Shown here: one piece after another, positions 47,816 to 61,378 of the stretch
How the letters are laid out: each line of letters begins with the position of its first letter
Numbering within the stretch: the stretch's first letter is position 1
NCBI GenBank assembly: GCA_015680685.1
Contig: MNCI01006555.1
Location: 170,242 to 234,241, forward strand
DNA: 64,000 nucleotides
Reading direction: 5' to 3'
From: Gnetum montanum
Lineage: Eukaryota; Streptophyta; Gnetopsida; Gnetales; Gnetaceae
Program-made: the position numbers and the translations under genes
The notes under the pieces: model-generated
What the model saw: the letters and a program-made list of their open reading frames with translations, nothing else
Told to the model about the DNA's origin: nothing
Database searches by the model: none

Positions 47816-48650
47816 TAAAGATAATTAAAGTAACATGAATTAGATAAATTGAAAAATGATATCAATTATAAGAAGAAGTTTATGCAATTACATAAATCAA
47901 ATTTATATCATTACTTTATGCAAATCAGTTATGCTTGGTATCATCATGGAATGTTAATTGAGTTGTCAATTTGCATGATTGTGATAAACTAGACTACTAA
48001 CCAATATATTTATTTTTATGCTATTATTTCACATTAATTTGCTCTATTTTATATAAATTAAACTATTGATTGATATATGTGTTATGATGCTATTATTTTA
48101 AAGTAATATTTCTTCTTCTAATATTTGCCTTTGCAAGAATTCCTTTGCTTGTCATTCATTTTTGACATCATAGACATGGTAAGTTCATTACGTGTTGCAT
48201 TGTCATTATTCTACATTATTTGTAATGATAATTTACACAATCATTATTAATTTCATTGGATATATTTGTTACTGTACCATGTTGTACTCACTCACATGAT
48301 AATTTACATAGTACAAATAGAGTTTATTAATTTCCAATTTACTTTACATAGTTCTTAGGATCTATTTATCATTGTTCAATGCATTACATAATGTAATTCT
48401 AAATTAGATTGAAATTGACTAGGTATTAGGATACTTTGTTATTTGAAAATTAAAATTAATTAAGAAGAAATTAGAAAATAAGATATGCTATGCAATTAAA
48501 TTAGTTAAAATATTTCCTATGAGATAATTTAAATAGTATTTATCAAATTTAATTAGTTAAGTAAATTCTTTTGAGATAATAAAAGAACATTAAATTTATA
48601 GTCAAGTATGAAAAAGTTTGAAAAAAATACAATTTATCCAATTTAGTCCT

Positions 48651-48742
48651 ATAAAATATTCTAGCGATACATTTTATCAACATCAAAATATAGCCATAAA
48701 ATACTCTAATGATACATTTTATCAACATCAAAATATAGTCAT
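48651..48742. repeat. Two tandem copies of a 45-bp unit
   Basis: GATACATTTTATCAACATC starts at 48666 and 48711. Both copies run through AAAATATAG. An isolated short duplication. Confidence 0.9.
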
Positions 48743-48814
48743 TCTTTTCTTAGGAAATTAAAAAATAAATTGTTGTTAAAGTTATATGCCTAATTCAATT
48801 CATACATATATAAA

Positions 48815-49620
48815 ACACATAGAATTGGTATAAATGAAGGTTTCTCAGTCAAGTCATCCTTCATTTTTCCACTAAATTTCTCTTCAAGGATTACTTTATT
48901 TATTATCTAATAGAATTCTTAATCTATAGAAATGATTTTTGTTTCATAAAGACCACATAACTTGTATCAATGAGGGTTTTTTGGCTGAGCCACCCTTCAA
49001 TTTTCCTTTGAATTTTTCTTGAAGCCATGCTTTCTTTATTATCTAACACAATTCTCAATCTACATTAATGGTATTCTTGTCATGGCGACCACATAACAAG
49101 TCAAAATAAGGGGTTCGTAGCCAAGTCACCTATCAATGTTTATCTAAATTTTTCTCCAAGGCTTGTGTCCTTTATTCTCTAACATAGTTCTTAGTCTATA
49201 TTAATGGTATTAATGTCATAGCAACCACATAGCTTATGTCATTAAGGGTTGCTTAGCTAAGCCATCCTTTAATTTTCCTCTAAATATATGTACAATGCTT
49301 GCTTTCCTTATTATCTAACATAATTCTTAGTATATATATTAATGGTATTTATGTTAAATAGACCACATAATAGGTCTAAATGAGGGTTTATGAGTTGTGC
49401 CACCCTTCAATTTTCCTTTGGATCTCTCTCCAATGCATTCTTTCCTTATTAACTAACATAATTCTCAATCTATATTAATGGAGTTCATGTCATAGAAAAC
49501 ACATAATAGATCTAAATAAGGGTTTCTTGGCTAAGCCACCCTTTATTTACTCTTTAATTTTTTTCCCAAGTCTTGGTTCCCTTGTTATCTAACACAATTC
49601 ATAGAGATCACATAACAAGT
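48815..49620. repeat. Tandem array, ~137-bp period, about six copies
   Basis: The ACCACATAA-type anchor recurs at 48815, 48952, 49088, 49224, 49362 and 49499, with a truncated one near 49604. Each copy contains GAGGGTT-like, AGCCA(C/T)CCTT, TTTTCC-TTGAATTTTTC, TTATCTAACA and TTCTCAATCTA words. No coding sense. It abuts the 146-bp array directly. Confidence 0.9.
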
Positions 49621-49624
49621 ATAC

Positions 49625-51130
49625 ATAATTCTGTAGGTTTGTCATCCACCCATGTTACTCATCAATACATGTTATTATTTGAAAGGTAATTGAGGAATCT
49701 TCATATCCATATAGGATTCCATATTATAAGAGATGCATCCTCCACTATTGTTATCTAGATTGATCCTACGTGTATGTTCTTATTTATATTATTTTTTAGG
49801 TTTCTTGTCTGTGGATGTTACTATCTGAGAGGTGATTGAGGAACCTCCATATCCTTACAGGATTCCATATTGTAAGAGATGTATCACCCACTACTTTTTT
49901 TAGGTTGCTAGTACATGCATGTTCTTGTCTACATTATTCTATAGGTTTCTTATCCACACATGTTACTATTTGAGAGGTGATTGAGAAATCATCATATTCT
50001 TACAAGATTCCAATTTTGAAAGATGTATCATCTACTACTATTATCTAGGTTACTTGTATGGACATGTTCTTGTATGCATTATTCTATAGGTTGCTCATAT
50101 GCATATGTTACTATTTAAGAGGTGATTATAAGAAACCTCCATATCCTTATAGGGTTCTATATTATGAGAGACATATCATCCACTATTATTATCTAGGTTG
50201 CTCATATGTGCATATTTTTGTCTTCATTATTTTGTAGGTTACTCATCCATACATGTTATTACTCTTTTAAAGGTGATTTAGGAACCTCCATATCTTTACA
50301 TGATTCCATATTATGAGAGACATGTCATCCACTATTGTTATCTAGGTTGCTCATACATCATGTTCTTATCTATAGTATTCTATAGGTTGCTCATCTATGC
50401 ATGTTACTCTTTGAGAGGTGATTGAGGAACCTTCATATCATTACAAGATTCCATATTGTGAGAGATGCATCACCCACTACTATTATCTAGGTTGTTCATA
50501 CATGAATGTTCTTGTTTATGTTATTCTATAGGTTGTTGGTTTGCACATGTTATTATTTGAGAAGTGATGGAGGAACCACCATATCCTTACAGGATTCCAT
50601 ATTGTAAGAGATATATCACCCACTGCTTTTTTTAGGTTGCTAGTACATGCATGTTCTTGTCTACATTATTTTGTTGGTTGCTCATTTGTAGATGCTACTA
50701 TTTGAGAGATGATGGAGGAACCTCCATATCCTTATAGGATTTCATATTGTAAGAAATGTATTACTAATTATTGTTATCCATGTTGCTCATATGTGCATGT
50801 TGTTTTTTGTATTATTTTGTAGGTTGCTCATCCATACATGTTACTATTTAAGAGGTGATTGAGGAACCATCATATCCTTACAGGATTTCATATTTTGAAA
50901 GATTTATTACCTACTACTGTTATCTAGTTTGCTTGTATGTACATTTTTTTGTATACATGATTTTATAGTGACTAAATTTCACAAGTGTCCATGGCATCTT
51001 AGGATTTCTGATTGTCAGGAAAGTATCATCCACTATTATTTTGTAGGTTGCTCACTGTGCATGTTATTGTATGCATGATTTTGTAGTGATGGCATCATAC
51101 ACATTATTGGTATGTAGGTTTCTTGTTAGT
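49625..51130. repeat. Tandem array, ~146-bp period, about ten copies
   Basis: The anchor GAGGAACCTCCATATCC recurs from 49692 to 50861 at 145-147-bp steps (nine clear copies), plus a decayed one near 51010. Other constant words are TTACTATTTGAGAGGTGATTG, AGGATTCCATATT, ATCATCCACTA and TAGGTTGCTC. Copies differ by scattered substitutions with no obvious order. No coding sense. Confidence 0.92.
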
Positions 51131-51289
51131 GTATGTTCATCGAAAGCCCATATTTTGTTAAGATATTTTTAGAATTTATTTATATTTTTAGTTATATAAG
51201 TAATCCATAGATTTTAAAAGTTAGTATTGTATGATATATTGCTAACATGAGTTATATTGCAGGGTCAAATTGGTAATATTTTTTAGAAT

Positions 51290-54200
51290 GTAAAGATGCA
51301 AATGAATCCTACTGAGTCTTGATACATGACTAATATAAAGTCTAAAGGAAGACATGAGGATGTTCATATTTTCATGAGATCCATTGATAGCAATTTCTTC
51401 AAAGATGAAGAAATTGTTGTTGCAGCTTACATTGAAAATAATGACATTATTTACATTTAGTTAGAGAAGCTACTTTTTCCATGAAGGAAATACTTCACAG
51501 TGGCAGGTTTTTTTGTTGGGACATGGATTGAACTCATTCATCTATGATAATAAGAAGATATGACAAAAAATGTTGATTTTGACTTTACAAAGTATGAGGT
51601 TGTGGCATTTGTAAAGAGGTTCCTTCAATAAAGGAGGATGGTGAGAACATAATATTTTATTTTATATATAAGGAATCATATGAATTAATCCTACAATTCA
51701 TATAATAATATTATAGTTAAACATTAGCTAAGATCTATTTTTTTATCATATAGTATCTATCGAAGGGCTGCCCATAATCGCTCCATTTAAATTAGAATCC
51801 CGAAGTAAGAAAGCTATTTAGGTTGCTAATAAAGGAATAAAGGTAGCAAAACTGCAAAAGGGGATATTTCCATCCCAATTTCTCAGTAAGCTACTAGTTT
51901 AAAATTGATAGATGCAATCAAGCACCTAACAAACTCATAATTAGATTTATGAGTATCAAGTATGTTAAGAAACTTCTTTCCTCAATGACCAAGAATCTTG
52001 TTAATATTATTCATGATTGTATATTGATGGTGCATAGGAACACCATTGGTAAGGAATTTACACCTCCAAATGATGCAGAGCTTAATGCTAAAGATATTCA
52101 TTTTTGAATTCTAGATGGTCAACATTTGATTTAGGCAACTAAGATTTTACCAAAGAGAGATGATATGGAGTAGGATATAATGAATCTTTATAGTGTTTAT
52201 CATGCTAGGCTTCTAAAAGTTGAGACCTTCATTTTCATAATTACATAGATATGTTATTCTTAGAATTAGGTACAAGGAACGGAATTTGATGCATCATATA
52301 GAGAGATGGGAAGACATGCAAGAAGCTATTTGTTACAAAATAACATTTGAAAATTATCAACTGGGAAAATATCTAAAGAACTAAAGCCATTTATGATAGC
52401 CTAAAATTTATATTTAATGAAGTTGATATATTGATTACATAATTTTACAAGCCTTGATATTTTCAATTGTCCTATGTCATCTTTATACTTTCATATCATG
52501 CGGTGTATCAACATTCAAGTCTCTTTAGGAAAGAAAGCATTTCTTCATGTTAATGATAAAATATTTAGGAAATGGAACAAAATGTTTATAATGTATTAGA
52601 ATGATACACTATAATGTTGTCCTATGATTTCTTCTAATGAATATTTTAAGGAGAATAACTTGAAGAATTTGAGTTTAAATCTTTTCCATCTTCTACAAGG
52701 TTTGCACTCGCATGAAATTGAAAAATGTGCAGATATGGTATTTGCTAAACAAAATTTGTTTTAAAAATCTCAAGGGAAAGGATGAAATAAGAAAATTAGT
52801 AATTAATAGAATGATCACTATGGAGTAGAAACATGATCAAATAAAGCACTCACATTCACTGAAACTAACTCTGGTTTAATTTTTTTAGCTGAGATTAATT
52901 TGTTGAATGATTCATAAACCTTACTATGAATAACATTTGTAATAGGCATTTGAAATTTGATAGCTTAATAGTTATTGATTTATTTTTATCATATGAAGAT
53001 TTAATTTTCAAATTTATTGATCTCTTTATATTGATGTTCTAATAGGTATTTAGTTGACAAATATAAGTTCATTAGTTTTCTTAGTAATGTGGAATTTTCT
53101 AAGGGTAAATTAAGGCTTAAGCCTTATGTGTAATCAATGGTACATTAGCATATGAAATCTCTATCCTCAAAGGAAATAATGTCTAGAACAATAAAGGAAC
53201 TTGGTTTTTTTGCTAATTGCAAAATCTTGAGTTTGTTGACCTATTACTTCAGAAATTTGAAATAGAATTCTGCTTTATAGAGAAATAAGTTATCTACAAT
53301 TTTGTTGATTTTAAAAACATAACTATTAAGGTCTCTTATGTTTTTTTTAAAGAATTTATTTGAGTTCATATAAAGGAAAATCATTATGTTTTCTAGATTG
53401 ACATGGAAAACTATCACTTATTTAAATTTTCTTGTAAATGACTTGAAAAACTATATATATAGTAATATCTCATTCAGATATAATTTAAGTTATCACTGCA
53501 AGAAGAAAATAATGTATGTTTTGATTTACTATTTCTTCACAACAATAGTGGTAGTCGAGATACTAGATGATTTGAAGAAGGTGATTGTGATATCAAGGAA
53601 AAAGTTATAATCAACATGGAATATATTAAAGATATTTTTTTAAATGCAATTGTTCTAGATGATAGGAATTACAAGTCTTGTAAATTAGTTAAGTTTTGGA
53701 GTAAGCTAATTAATTTAATTTTAATGAAGAATGAAATAGTTACAAGGTGTGTGTCCTTCATTGTATCATTATTTTGTTGTAGTAGCCTCCTTAAAGCATT
53801 ATAACAATATAAAGGCATAGGTGTCATATTTGTACATGATGATGATCTATGATGTTTCCTATGGTCTACAACAACAAAGTTGTTAATTACATTGATTTGA
53901 AGTTATTTAATGCTAAATATGTAGAGGAACAATATTGCATCATTTAGAAGTAAAAGTTGTATATAAGAACATAGTAATAAATTTGAAAGATATGTCAAAT
54001 GATAAGGTATGTGAAGTTATATTAAATGAATAATACAATTTATTATAACTAGGGTATGTTGACATATCCTTATTATTAATAATACATTTATCATAAGTAG
54101 GAGGATTCAGAAGAAAATGATAAATCTAAACAATTTATACTTGTAATTCCTTATTGATGCTTAATTTTTATCGAATACAAAATACTATATTGTTTACGAT

Positions 54201-55310
54201 TATTATTGAAATTTTAGAATGTCAAAGAAAAAGAACCTAAGGAGGAGACATACGTTCAGAGCTATGCTAATGAAGAGAAAACTGAGATAGATGAAAACTT
54301 GATAAGTTTGTATGTTTACTAATGTAATGATTTGAAAATAAAATTCATTTTTGATTGAGTTAATGCTATGAATTCTAATTTTTATTAGAAACCCACCATC
54401 ATCAATGGCTAAAAGAAAAAAAAAAGATTAGTGCAAATATATCAAAGGAATAAAAAATAAATTGTTAAGATAAAATTATATAAATAATTTAATGTCTTGT
54501 ACTTATATATTGAAGGACACACTTAATTTGTTTTGCTAGTTCTTGCTTATAGTAATGATATTCTACTAGTTTACATTTTTACTATATATGTCCTCTTAGT
54601 AGATTTCTAATATGTCTAACATGTATGATTTAGCTCTTGTTGATTAGATAACTCAAAAGAAATACTTTGAAGGGAAAATGAAGTAGAAATTTATAATGTA
54701 GCATGCTTGCTAAAATACTGTGGTGAGATGCTACTTTTGATGGATGACAATGTCATCATACGAAATGATTTAAGATGTTTAAGATCAAAACAAGAGATAG
54801 AAGATACAATATTCATATACCATTTTAAAAGGATGCAATCAATACTAGAATTTTATTCAACATATTATTTCTTGAACCATCATTACTGTCTGAACTAAGT
54901 AGATTGTATAAGGTGGAAGATGGAGAGTTGAAATTAAGAGAAAGTTTCTTAAGGTTAATACACAAGGAGACATTACATTAATAGCTACCAAAAAGTAATT
55001 TTTCCAGTTAACATCAAGATTAAAATGATTATGTTTTACTGGGCACTTACTGTTGTTGATATCTTGGCAAGTTTAATATCAATCATGGATCCTCTCAATA
55101 GTACTATTGAATGTAGTAAGGAAATTGATATCATTTACTTTGAGGTGGAGCATAGTATTTGAAATAAAGAGGGTCAATTTCATTAGGAACTATGGAGATA
55201 GTTATTTCAAAGAAATATACCATAGTTAAGAAATGGACATGATTGTGGTGTTTATGTCTTACTTTATGTAATATATATTATATGTGAAAGTGTGACATCC
55301 CATTCCTAGA
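51290..55310 (+). pseudogene. Decayed transposon-type gene with Ulp1 (C48) protease domain
   Basis: The C-terminal domain is a SUMO-protease-like cysteine peptidase, of the kind many plant DNA transposons (some MULE and CACTA types) carry. One frame keeps the triad spacing: FYWALTVVD with Tyr (55037-55039) at the catalytic His site, SIMDPLN with Asp (55088-55090), and NGHDCGVYVLLY with Cys (55244-55246). The oxyanion Gln site is TAG at 55223. Both losses fit C-to-T change. The entry reads VVIRNDLRCL-like (54740-54790). Upstream, 51.3-54.4 kb keeps long frame stretches. They include ILDGQHLIQATKIL (DGQH at 52114-52125) and YREMGRHARSYLLQNN, which I cannot assign. The left limit is a guess, and transposon ends were not found. 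Confidence 0.6.
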
Positions 55311-56079
55311 TGTCATGGAAAATGTCAAATATACGATATATTAGACATTATGCATACAAAAAGAATATACCAAAGGTAAAATATATCGAACATTTGACAT
55401 CATGCATAAAGAAAATAATAGGAAAATGGAAAAAGAGAAAGAAAAAAAATGCTTTATTAATATAGAATAGTGCATTCAAATCATGTTCTGAGAGTGTTCA
55501 TTGGGGTTTTCTTCCTTTGGCACATATCTCTAAGAGGCAATCCAACATTGCCACCATAGTTAGGCCTATTACTCGACCAAAAGGGATGGCCAGTCTACTT
55601 CTTGTCCCACTTCACCTGGCTCTTGTGACTTGCATGTACTGACTCCACCACTTCATGTCGACATGACTTCTAACCTTGGGTATAAATGCCTTAGGTCAAA
55701 CCCTCAAAGGTTACCTTAAGAGGCATTTGTTATCACAACATGCCCTTTTAGGTCTTAATCACAACTACCCCTTCAAGTCTTGTTAAGATAACAATAAAAC
55801 TTGTTATGAAGAGACACCATCTTCATTAGGTGGTGACATCATTTGGGAATGGGAACATGATAATTAACCCCCTTAGGTTTTGTTCATCCTTGAATGAGTC
55901 GACGTTCACTATGTTTTTCCAGCTCCAGTGCTTTTGTTATGCTTGCATGCTCCAATAATTTAATTTCTCCTTTGAACTTGAAGTTGTTTCTAGCTTATTT
56001 TGCAAAAAAGATATATGTGAGAAGAATTTATGGAAATTTAAATATTACACAAGATTTCATGGAATTGGTCATCATATAT
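55311..56079. other. Spacer after the Ulp1 remnant
   Basis: No gene. A TATAAATG word at 55682 and a stretch of balanced base composition (about 55500-55900) stand out slightly from the AT-rich surroundings, but nothing is identifiable. Confidence 0.35.
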
Positions 56080-56600
56080 GAGGTACAAAAGTTATACAAA
56101 TGGATCCTCCCCAAAGCGAGCTTCAACCCTTAGTTCCCTTGTATAACCACACCTATAAGTGTCCATAGGCACTCAAGGAGTTGAATGTAGAACATACTTG
56201 TCTTTAAAAACACACATGTTAGTATCATCAAAATGGGAAAGTAACACTATATTATACAAAACCATAGAATTATGATTATATATACTAGTGAGATTGAACA
56301 AGATTAGAAAGGGTTGTAGAAATTTGTGTATGATGTATGGTTAATGTGATCATTAACCCTTTCATCCAAGATCCAAAAAAAGTCCATACCACTTACCAGT
56401 GACATCACATTGTATCGTTCCAAAACTAGCAACCATAAAACTACCATTGCTACAAGAAGCATTATCACTTGGTAATGTAGCTTAAGAAAGGAGTTTATTA
56501 ATAATAGACTTTATTTTTGATATTTTTGAGAAGTTTCCTATGTTTATGCATGGGTAACATGTCTTTCTAGTGGAACCCCAAAAAATTTTATTTTATGCAT
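56080..56600 (-). repeat. Copy of the conserved spacer segment of the Athila-like elements
   Basis: Collinear on the forward strand with 2258-2890: CAAATGGATCCTCCC, CATAACCACACCT, AGTGTCCATAGGCACT, ATCACTTGG, ACATGTCTTTC-AGTGGAACCCC. In element orientation it is therefore on the minus strand, like the 2.3-kb copy. The promoter-like block and extra ORF that should follow to the left are absent; the Ulp1 remnant is there instead. Confidence 0.6.
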
Positions 56601-56929
56601 TTATTATATTTTTACTATGTTAAGCTTACCAGAGGACTACCTTCAGGCATGGGTAACTTGTAGTTCCAGTGACATGGTAAGGCAGAACTTATTTTTAAGA
56701 TGTGATGTTATGTGTTTGTAGCCCCACCTTTTATCTTTCCAATATTTTTTTTCTAGTTTGATTTGGCATGAAAATGATTAAGTTATGGCTATTTTCCTAA
56801 GGTCATGTACTAAGGTTTTTCATGCTGTTTTCAAAATTTCATGCAAGTTCATGAATTTTTTCTAACCAAATGATAGGAGTTTTTATTTTTTGGTTATAGC
56901 TAGGTAGGTCTTGGCTTCATCTTTCTAAT

Positions 56930-57400
56930 GGAGGTAATATCATTTTTATTGGACCTAAAATGAATTTTTAATGAAGTTTTTGTCAAACCTATGTTAAAAA
57001 GGCTTTATGCTATTTTCATATTTTTATTCAAATTGATGATTTTCTTATAAATAAATGGCAATGGTTTTTAATTTTTATTAATTTTAGGTACTTAGATCTC
57101 AATTTAAGATTTCAATCGATGGTGGAATCACTCTGTTTGGGCTCAAACAAATTTTTGATGAATTTTTTACCAACCTTGCATGAAAGTGGATTAATGGTGA
57201 TGGGTACAATTTTTGCTAGGTTTGTTTATGGTTCATGTGAAAATGGTTATGTATCTCTAGTTGTAATGGTCATGGATACAAAGCTTGTGGTTTTAGGATT
57301 CCTTCCATTGTAGAATCACTAAAATTGGAGCTAACATGAATTTTTAATGAAATTTTGGTTATGGCTGTGCTAACAAGGCAAAATTCTAGTTGTAGTACTT
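56930..57400. repeat. Three loosely similar ~200-bp repeats
   Basis: Words of the type TGGAATCACT...GGAGCTAACATGAATTTTTAATGAA(A/G)TTTT recur near 56950, 57125 and 57315. Divergence is high. They precede the multi-exon pseudogene and may be its upstream region. Confidence 0.4.
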
Positions 57401-57843
57401 TATCCCTTTGGAGATGACATGTGTAAATATTTTTCTTGTCAACTCCCATGCTTTTTGTGATTCTAAAATACGTAAAACTCATGTTTTAAATTTGTAAAGG
57501 TTTTTACTATTTTTAGCAATCTTTTTACTATGGCTATATGCTTTTTTTTCTAAGTTTTAATGCTCTTTTCTAAATTTAGGCATGGTTTAGACTAAAGCTT
57601 AATTTTGGACTATAAAGTCTTGGCTATAATGTTTTGGCTATGAAGGAAAAGGCTATGAAAATTTTTAACAATGTTTTTTTGTGAAATTTCCTAAGCTAAT
57701 TTAGATAAACCTTATAGCTTTTCACGGAGGCTAATTTCACGTTTGACTAGGATTTTTTTTCAAACTTGTTAAAAAATTCTAATTGGTCATAATGTTTTTT
57801 CTTTGCTTCATGCATGGTATACTTGAAGCTCATCCTCATCATT

Positions 57844-60800
57844 ATGGAGTTGCTAGGCATTTTATTATATATTGGTAATCCAAAGGCCAATACTCCACTC
57901 CCTGACATGCCCTTGGGGAAGACTTCACTATGGTTCTAGCTTGGGAAAATGGAATTCCTTACCTACATCCTATAGAACTTTACTGTGATGCTATGGTTAC
58001 ACTTCTCTATGGATGTGGCTAGGGACATAGTGGAGACCTTGTTGCATTGGGCATCTAGCCTTATTGTCAAGTTTATTACCAACAATCCACCTCCTAAAAT
58101 AGTAGGGGGAACAACAGACACCATCAACCCATGTTACCTTATAGAGATCTGGATGATGCTAGCGTATAGTTAGTATAATGTTGACAATACTTTAATGGTG
58201 TTCTAGAACTCACCCAACATCATGTATCATCTACTTGGGTAAGCTTAGTTGTTATAGTTGTTTTTATGGATTTATTGGCTACTTTTCCTAACTCTGTTGA
58301 TTTTATGAACTTCTTGCAGGTACCAAGTCAATGATCAAGGCTTGATCATTATCAATCAAACCTTGGTGGTGGCTCAAACTACCCTAGATGAATTCACCAA
58401 GGGCCCCCAAATTAGAACTATTATGTATCAATAGTTAAGAGGGGACTTTGATGCATACACTACAAGGTTCAATCTTGTATACAAGAAGTGTAAGGATGAC
58501 AGGACAATACATAATTGGTGGATAGACTCCAATAACTCCATGGATCAAACCCTTGTAGCTATGAAATCCACTAAAATCACACTAAAGAAGAAGAAGAAAG
58601 GTAAACATAAAGTCTATGGCTTCTAATGTGTTATGGTTCTGAAAACTTGAAGTGTTCTATTTTTTTACTATTCATCAAACTTTCTTATGTTGTTACTAAA
58701 CTTTGGTTGTTACCTTGTAGGACCTTCCACCTTTGCCAATGTCACTATACCACTTTTAGGAGCATGTCATGAGGATAACCTCATACTAAAGTTTGGTGAG
58801 GTGATACTAGCATAGGAGTAGCCAAGGGGACAAGTGACTGGGTTCATCCAAGTAAACATCTAGCATGCAAGTTTGCTTGATGTATATATGACACATATTC
58901 CTTTCATCCTTTCTATGGAGATGTTGCATGTCATTGACTCCTTCAATGAGATGGTTGGTCATTTTAGCACCACCATTTGGGGTGTGAACATTAACATGGA
59001 CATTGATGAGGGCTTCTCTTAGAACTTTTTTGGTATTCTCACTAATAGGGCAAAGGTTCCCACTAGGATAGTGAAGGAATTAGGCCATTGTAGGAAGTTT
59101 TGGAGTGGCTTGGTGCTAACATGGGCCACTCCTGAATTTCCATGGATGGCTTCATGAACCTTAATGTAAAGGAATCCTATCCTTTGTTTATGTCTTATGC
59201 ATTTACCAAACTATTATCACAAAAGAAGATGATTCGCACCATGTAGGGGTGGGCATTTAAGAAGGTCCTAATGGATGACACTAGATTCAACTGGGCGGTT
59301 GCTTTGGTTGTTGGGCTTTAGGAGGAGATCCTTAGACTTCATGTGGACACATTTACAATAATCCACATGCATTTTGAATTTTTTGTGAGTTATTTGAAGA
59401 GGTTTGCAGAGTTTCTAGTGGTGCATTGGAATGGGTAATGGATTCCCCAAGACCTAAGCCAACTTTCTAAGCCTTGGATAAAGTACATTTATCCAATGGT
59501 GTAGGCCCAAAACCCACTAAAGAGGATAGATGATACATCTTTCATTACCACCAAGGATCTTAATGTTAGGTAGTGTGAGTCCCTTGATAGCACAAATGAT
59601 GAAGAGCCTCTCACATTTCTAGTGATAATCCTAGAGGCTAAATAACAATGTAGGGAGGCCAAAGGGGCAACTAGGGAGAAACTCATGAGGCCCATGGAGG
59701 AAGCACCACTAGCATTAGACCAAATTGCCCCAAAGAAGCTTAAATTTAAGCTTAAGCCATCGCAGTAAGTAGTCACAAGTATGCTTTATATATGTTTGGT
59801 TATTTTACAGTTTATGGCTATGTTATGGTTTCATATGCTAATCAATATTCTATGTGCTATGGTTGTAGATAAGCATCTAGTCCTAATAGCCCAGTTTGCC
59901 ATAGAGGAAGAACAAAGGCATGTGAAAGAGACACTCCTATAGCAACTTGAGGTAGACATAAATGATCTAAATGCTTTGTTCAATGAGGTGGTTCTGGGTA
60001 CATCTCCCATCATCATTCTAGAAGAAGAAGAGGAGGAGCCTACTATTCTTATACCTTAACTTCTTCATTATATCTTATTACTTAATTTTGGTTTTCATTC
60101 TAATCCCTCAATGATTGTTATGCTTATAGTAGTTCATGAGCCACTAGTTTAGCCCCTTATCCCTAAGTTTCATGCAAAACGATGGGTGGAGATCCTAGAA
60201 AAGGTGGACTTCATACGTGGGATGGCTAAGGACATCATTGACCGGTTGCAACAGATTGCATTTGAGATAGGTAAGGACACTATTTTATATGCCTCAATTG
60301 TTTAGCTATGTTATAGGCTATGTTTGTGTTTTTGCTATCTTAGGTTTACATTATGTTTATGGTTGTATTTCGTTCTTGTGTAGTGCCTTCTATGGAGTGG
60401 GATCCTAGAAGAAACATGGAGCTTGACTCCTTGTCAAAGCTTCCCTTTGATGTATCTAGTGTATCCTTGAAGTTGTAAAAGACTACTACTGATCTAGTAA
60501 TTTCATGTGTAAAAATTTCATGGGAGCTAGAGAGGTCCAACGAATCCCTATGGGAGGAAGTTATGGCCTTAAGGGAGAAGACTCAATGGTAGGAGAAAAC
60601 TATTAGAGATCTCCAAGATAGCAAGGCCTTCGTGGAAGCCCAAGTGGCCAACTTAGGGGAATTGTAGATCAAGGAGATGAAATGGGCCTACTACTAGCAT
60701 ACAATTCAAGACAAAGTAGCAGTTCTACAAGAGATGGCAAAACAATAGATGCATATGAACCTCATCTTTCAAAAGGTCAAGGATTGGAAAGATCATTGTG

Positions 60801-61378
60801 CTTGGGTTCTAGAGTGGGGTAAGAAATAAAAGGTCCACAAGTGATAGTACAAGGTGAATCATGGGGCCTACCACAAGTGGCTTAAGAAGGAGTTAGTTAA
60901 ACATCACAAGAGAGAGCTATTCATCCAAGGGATCCAGGTAGATAGTGCTTATCAACTTTTTGGAAGTACTATTATAGTGTAGCAATCCCCTACTCAAATT
61001 ACCACTATTGTAGGCAAGAGTTCTACAGCTAATATTACCTAGGAGCCACCTACTTAGACTATAGTAGATAGGCCTAGCATTCTTTCCAACATTGATCTTG
61101 GGGATTTTGACTGGGTCAACATGATGGAGGACCAAATCCTCCATTGTTTGAAGGAAGGCCTTCCACATCTACCCCTAGAAGTTATGAAGCTAGGATACAA
61201 ATAGGTTAGATGTATTTTATGTTTTAAGTTATGGTTTTGGCTATTAGTCACAAACTAGCTATGTGTTGTTGCATTTTAGGAATCAAAAGACATTGGTGGC
61301 CCCAATAGTGAGGGTGGAGAGGATTCACCACTTTCTCCTCCAGATGCCCCTTAGCATCCTCCATTTGTTCATTTTTAG
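57844..61378 (+). pseudogene. Seven-exon pseudogene of unknown function
   Basis: The open sequence is divided by short introns with readable GT-AG ends: 58239-58319, 58601-58720, 59765-59868, one ending at 60129 whose donor looks mutated, 60271-60383 and 61205-61279. Joining at 58238/58320, 58600/58721, 60270/60384 and 61204/61280 keeps the frame. Exon 1 starts with MELLGILLYIGNPK. Exon 2 ends in a Lys cluster. Exon 3 (about 1 kb) holds FIQVNI, SMEMLHVIDSFNEMVGHF, FGILTNRAKVPTRIVKELG and, after one shift, FNWAVALVVGL. Exon 6 is Glu/Lys/Gln-rich and coiled-coil-like. The last stop is at 61376-61378. Nearly all in-frame stops are TAG. I recognise no domain. It may relate distantly to the coiled-coil part of the extra ORFs (shared LQIKEM), but that is weak. 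Confidence 0.6.

Noticed and set aside
48815-51130. CRISPR-like array
   Set aside because: The whole 137- or 146-bp unit repeats, with no short repeat/unique spacer pattern, and the host is a plant.
59489-60016. Minus-strand ORFs of 95 and 61 residues
   Set aside because: Antisense to exons 3 and 4 of the multi-exon pseudogene; no conserved motif.
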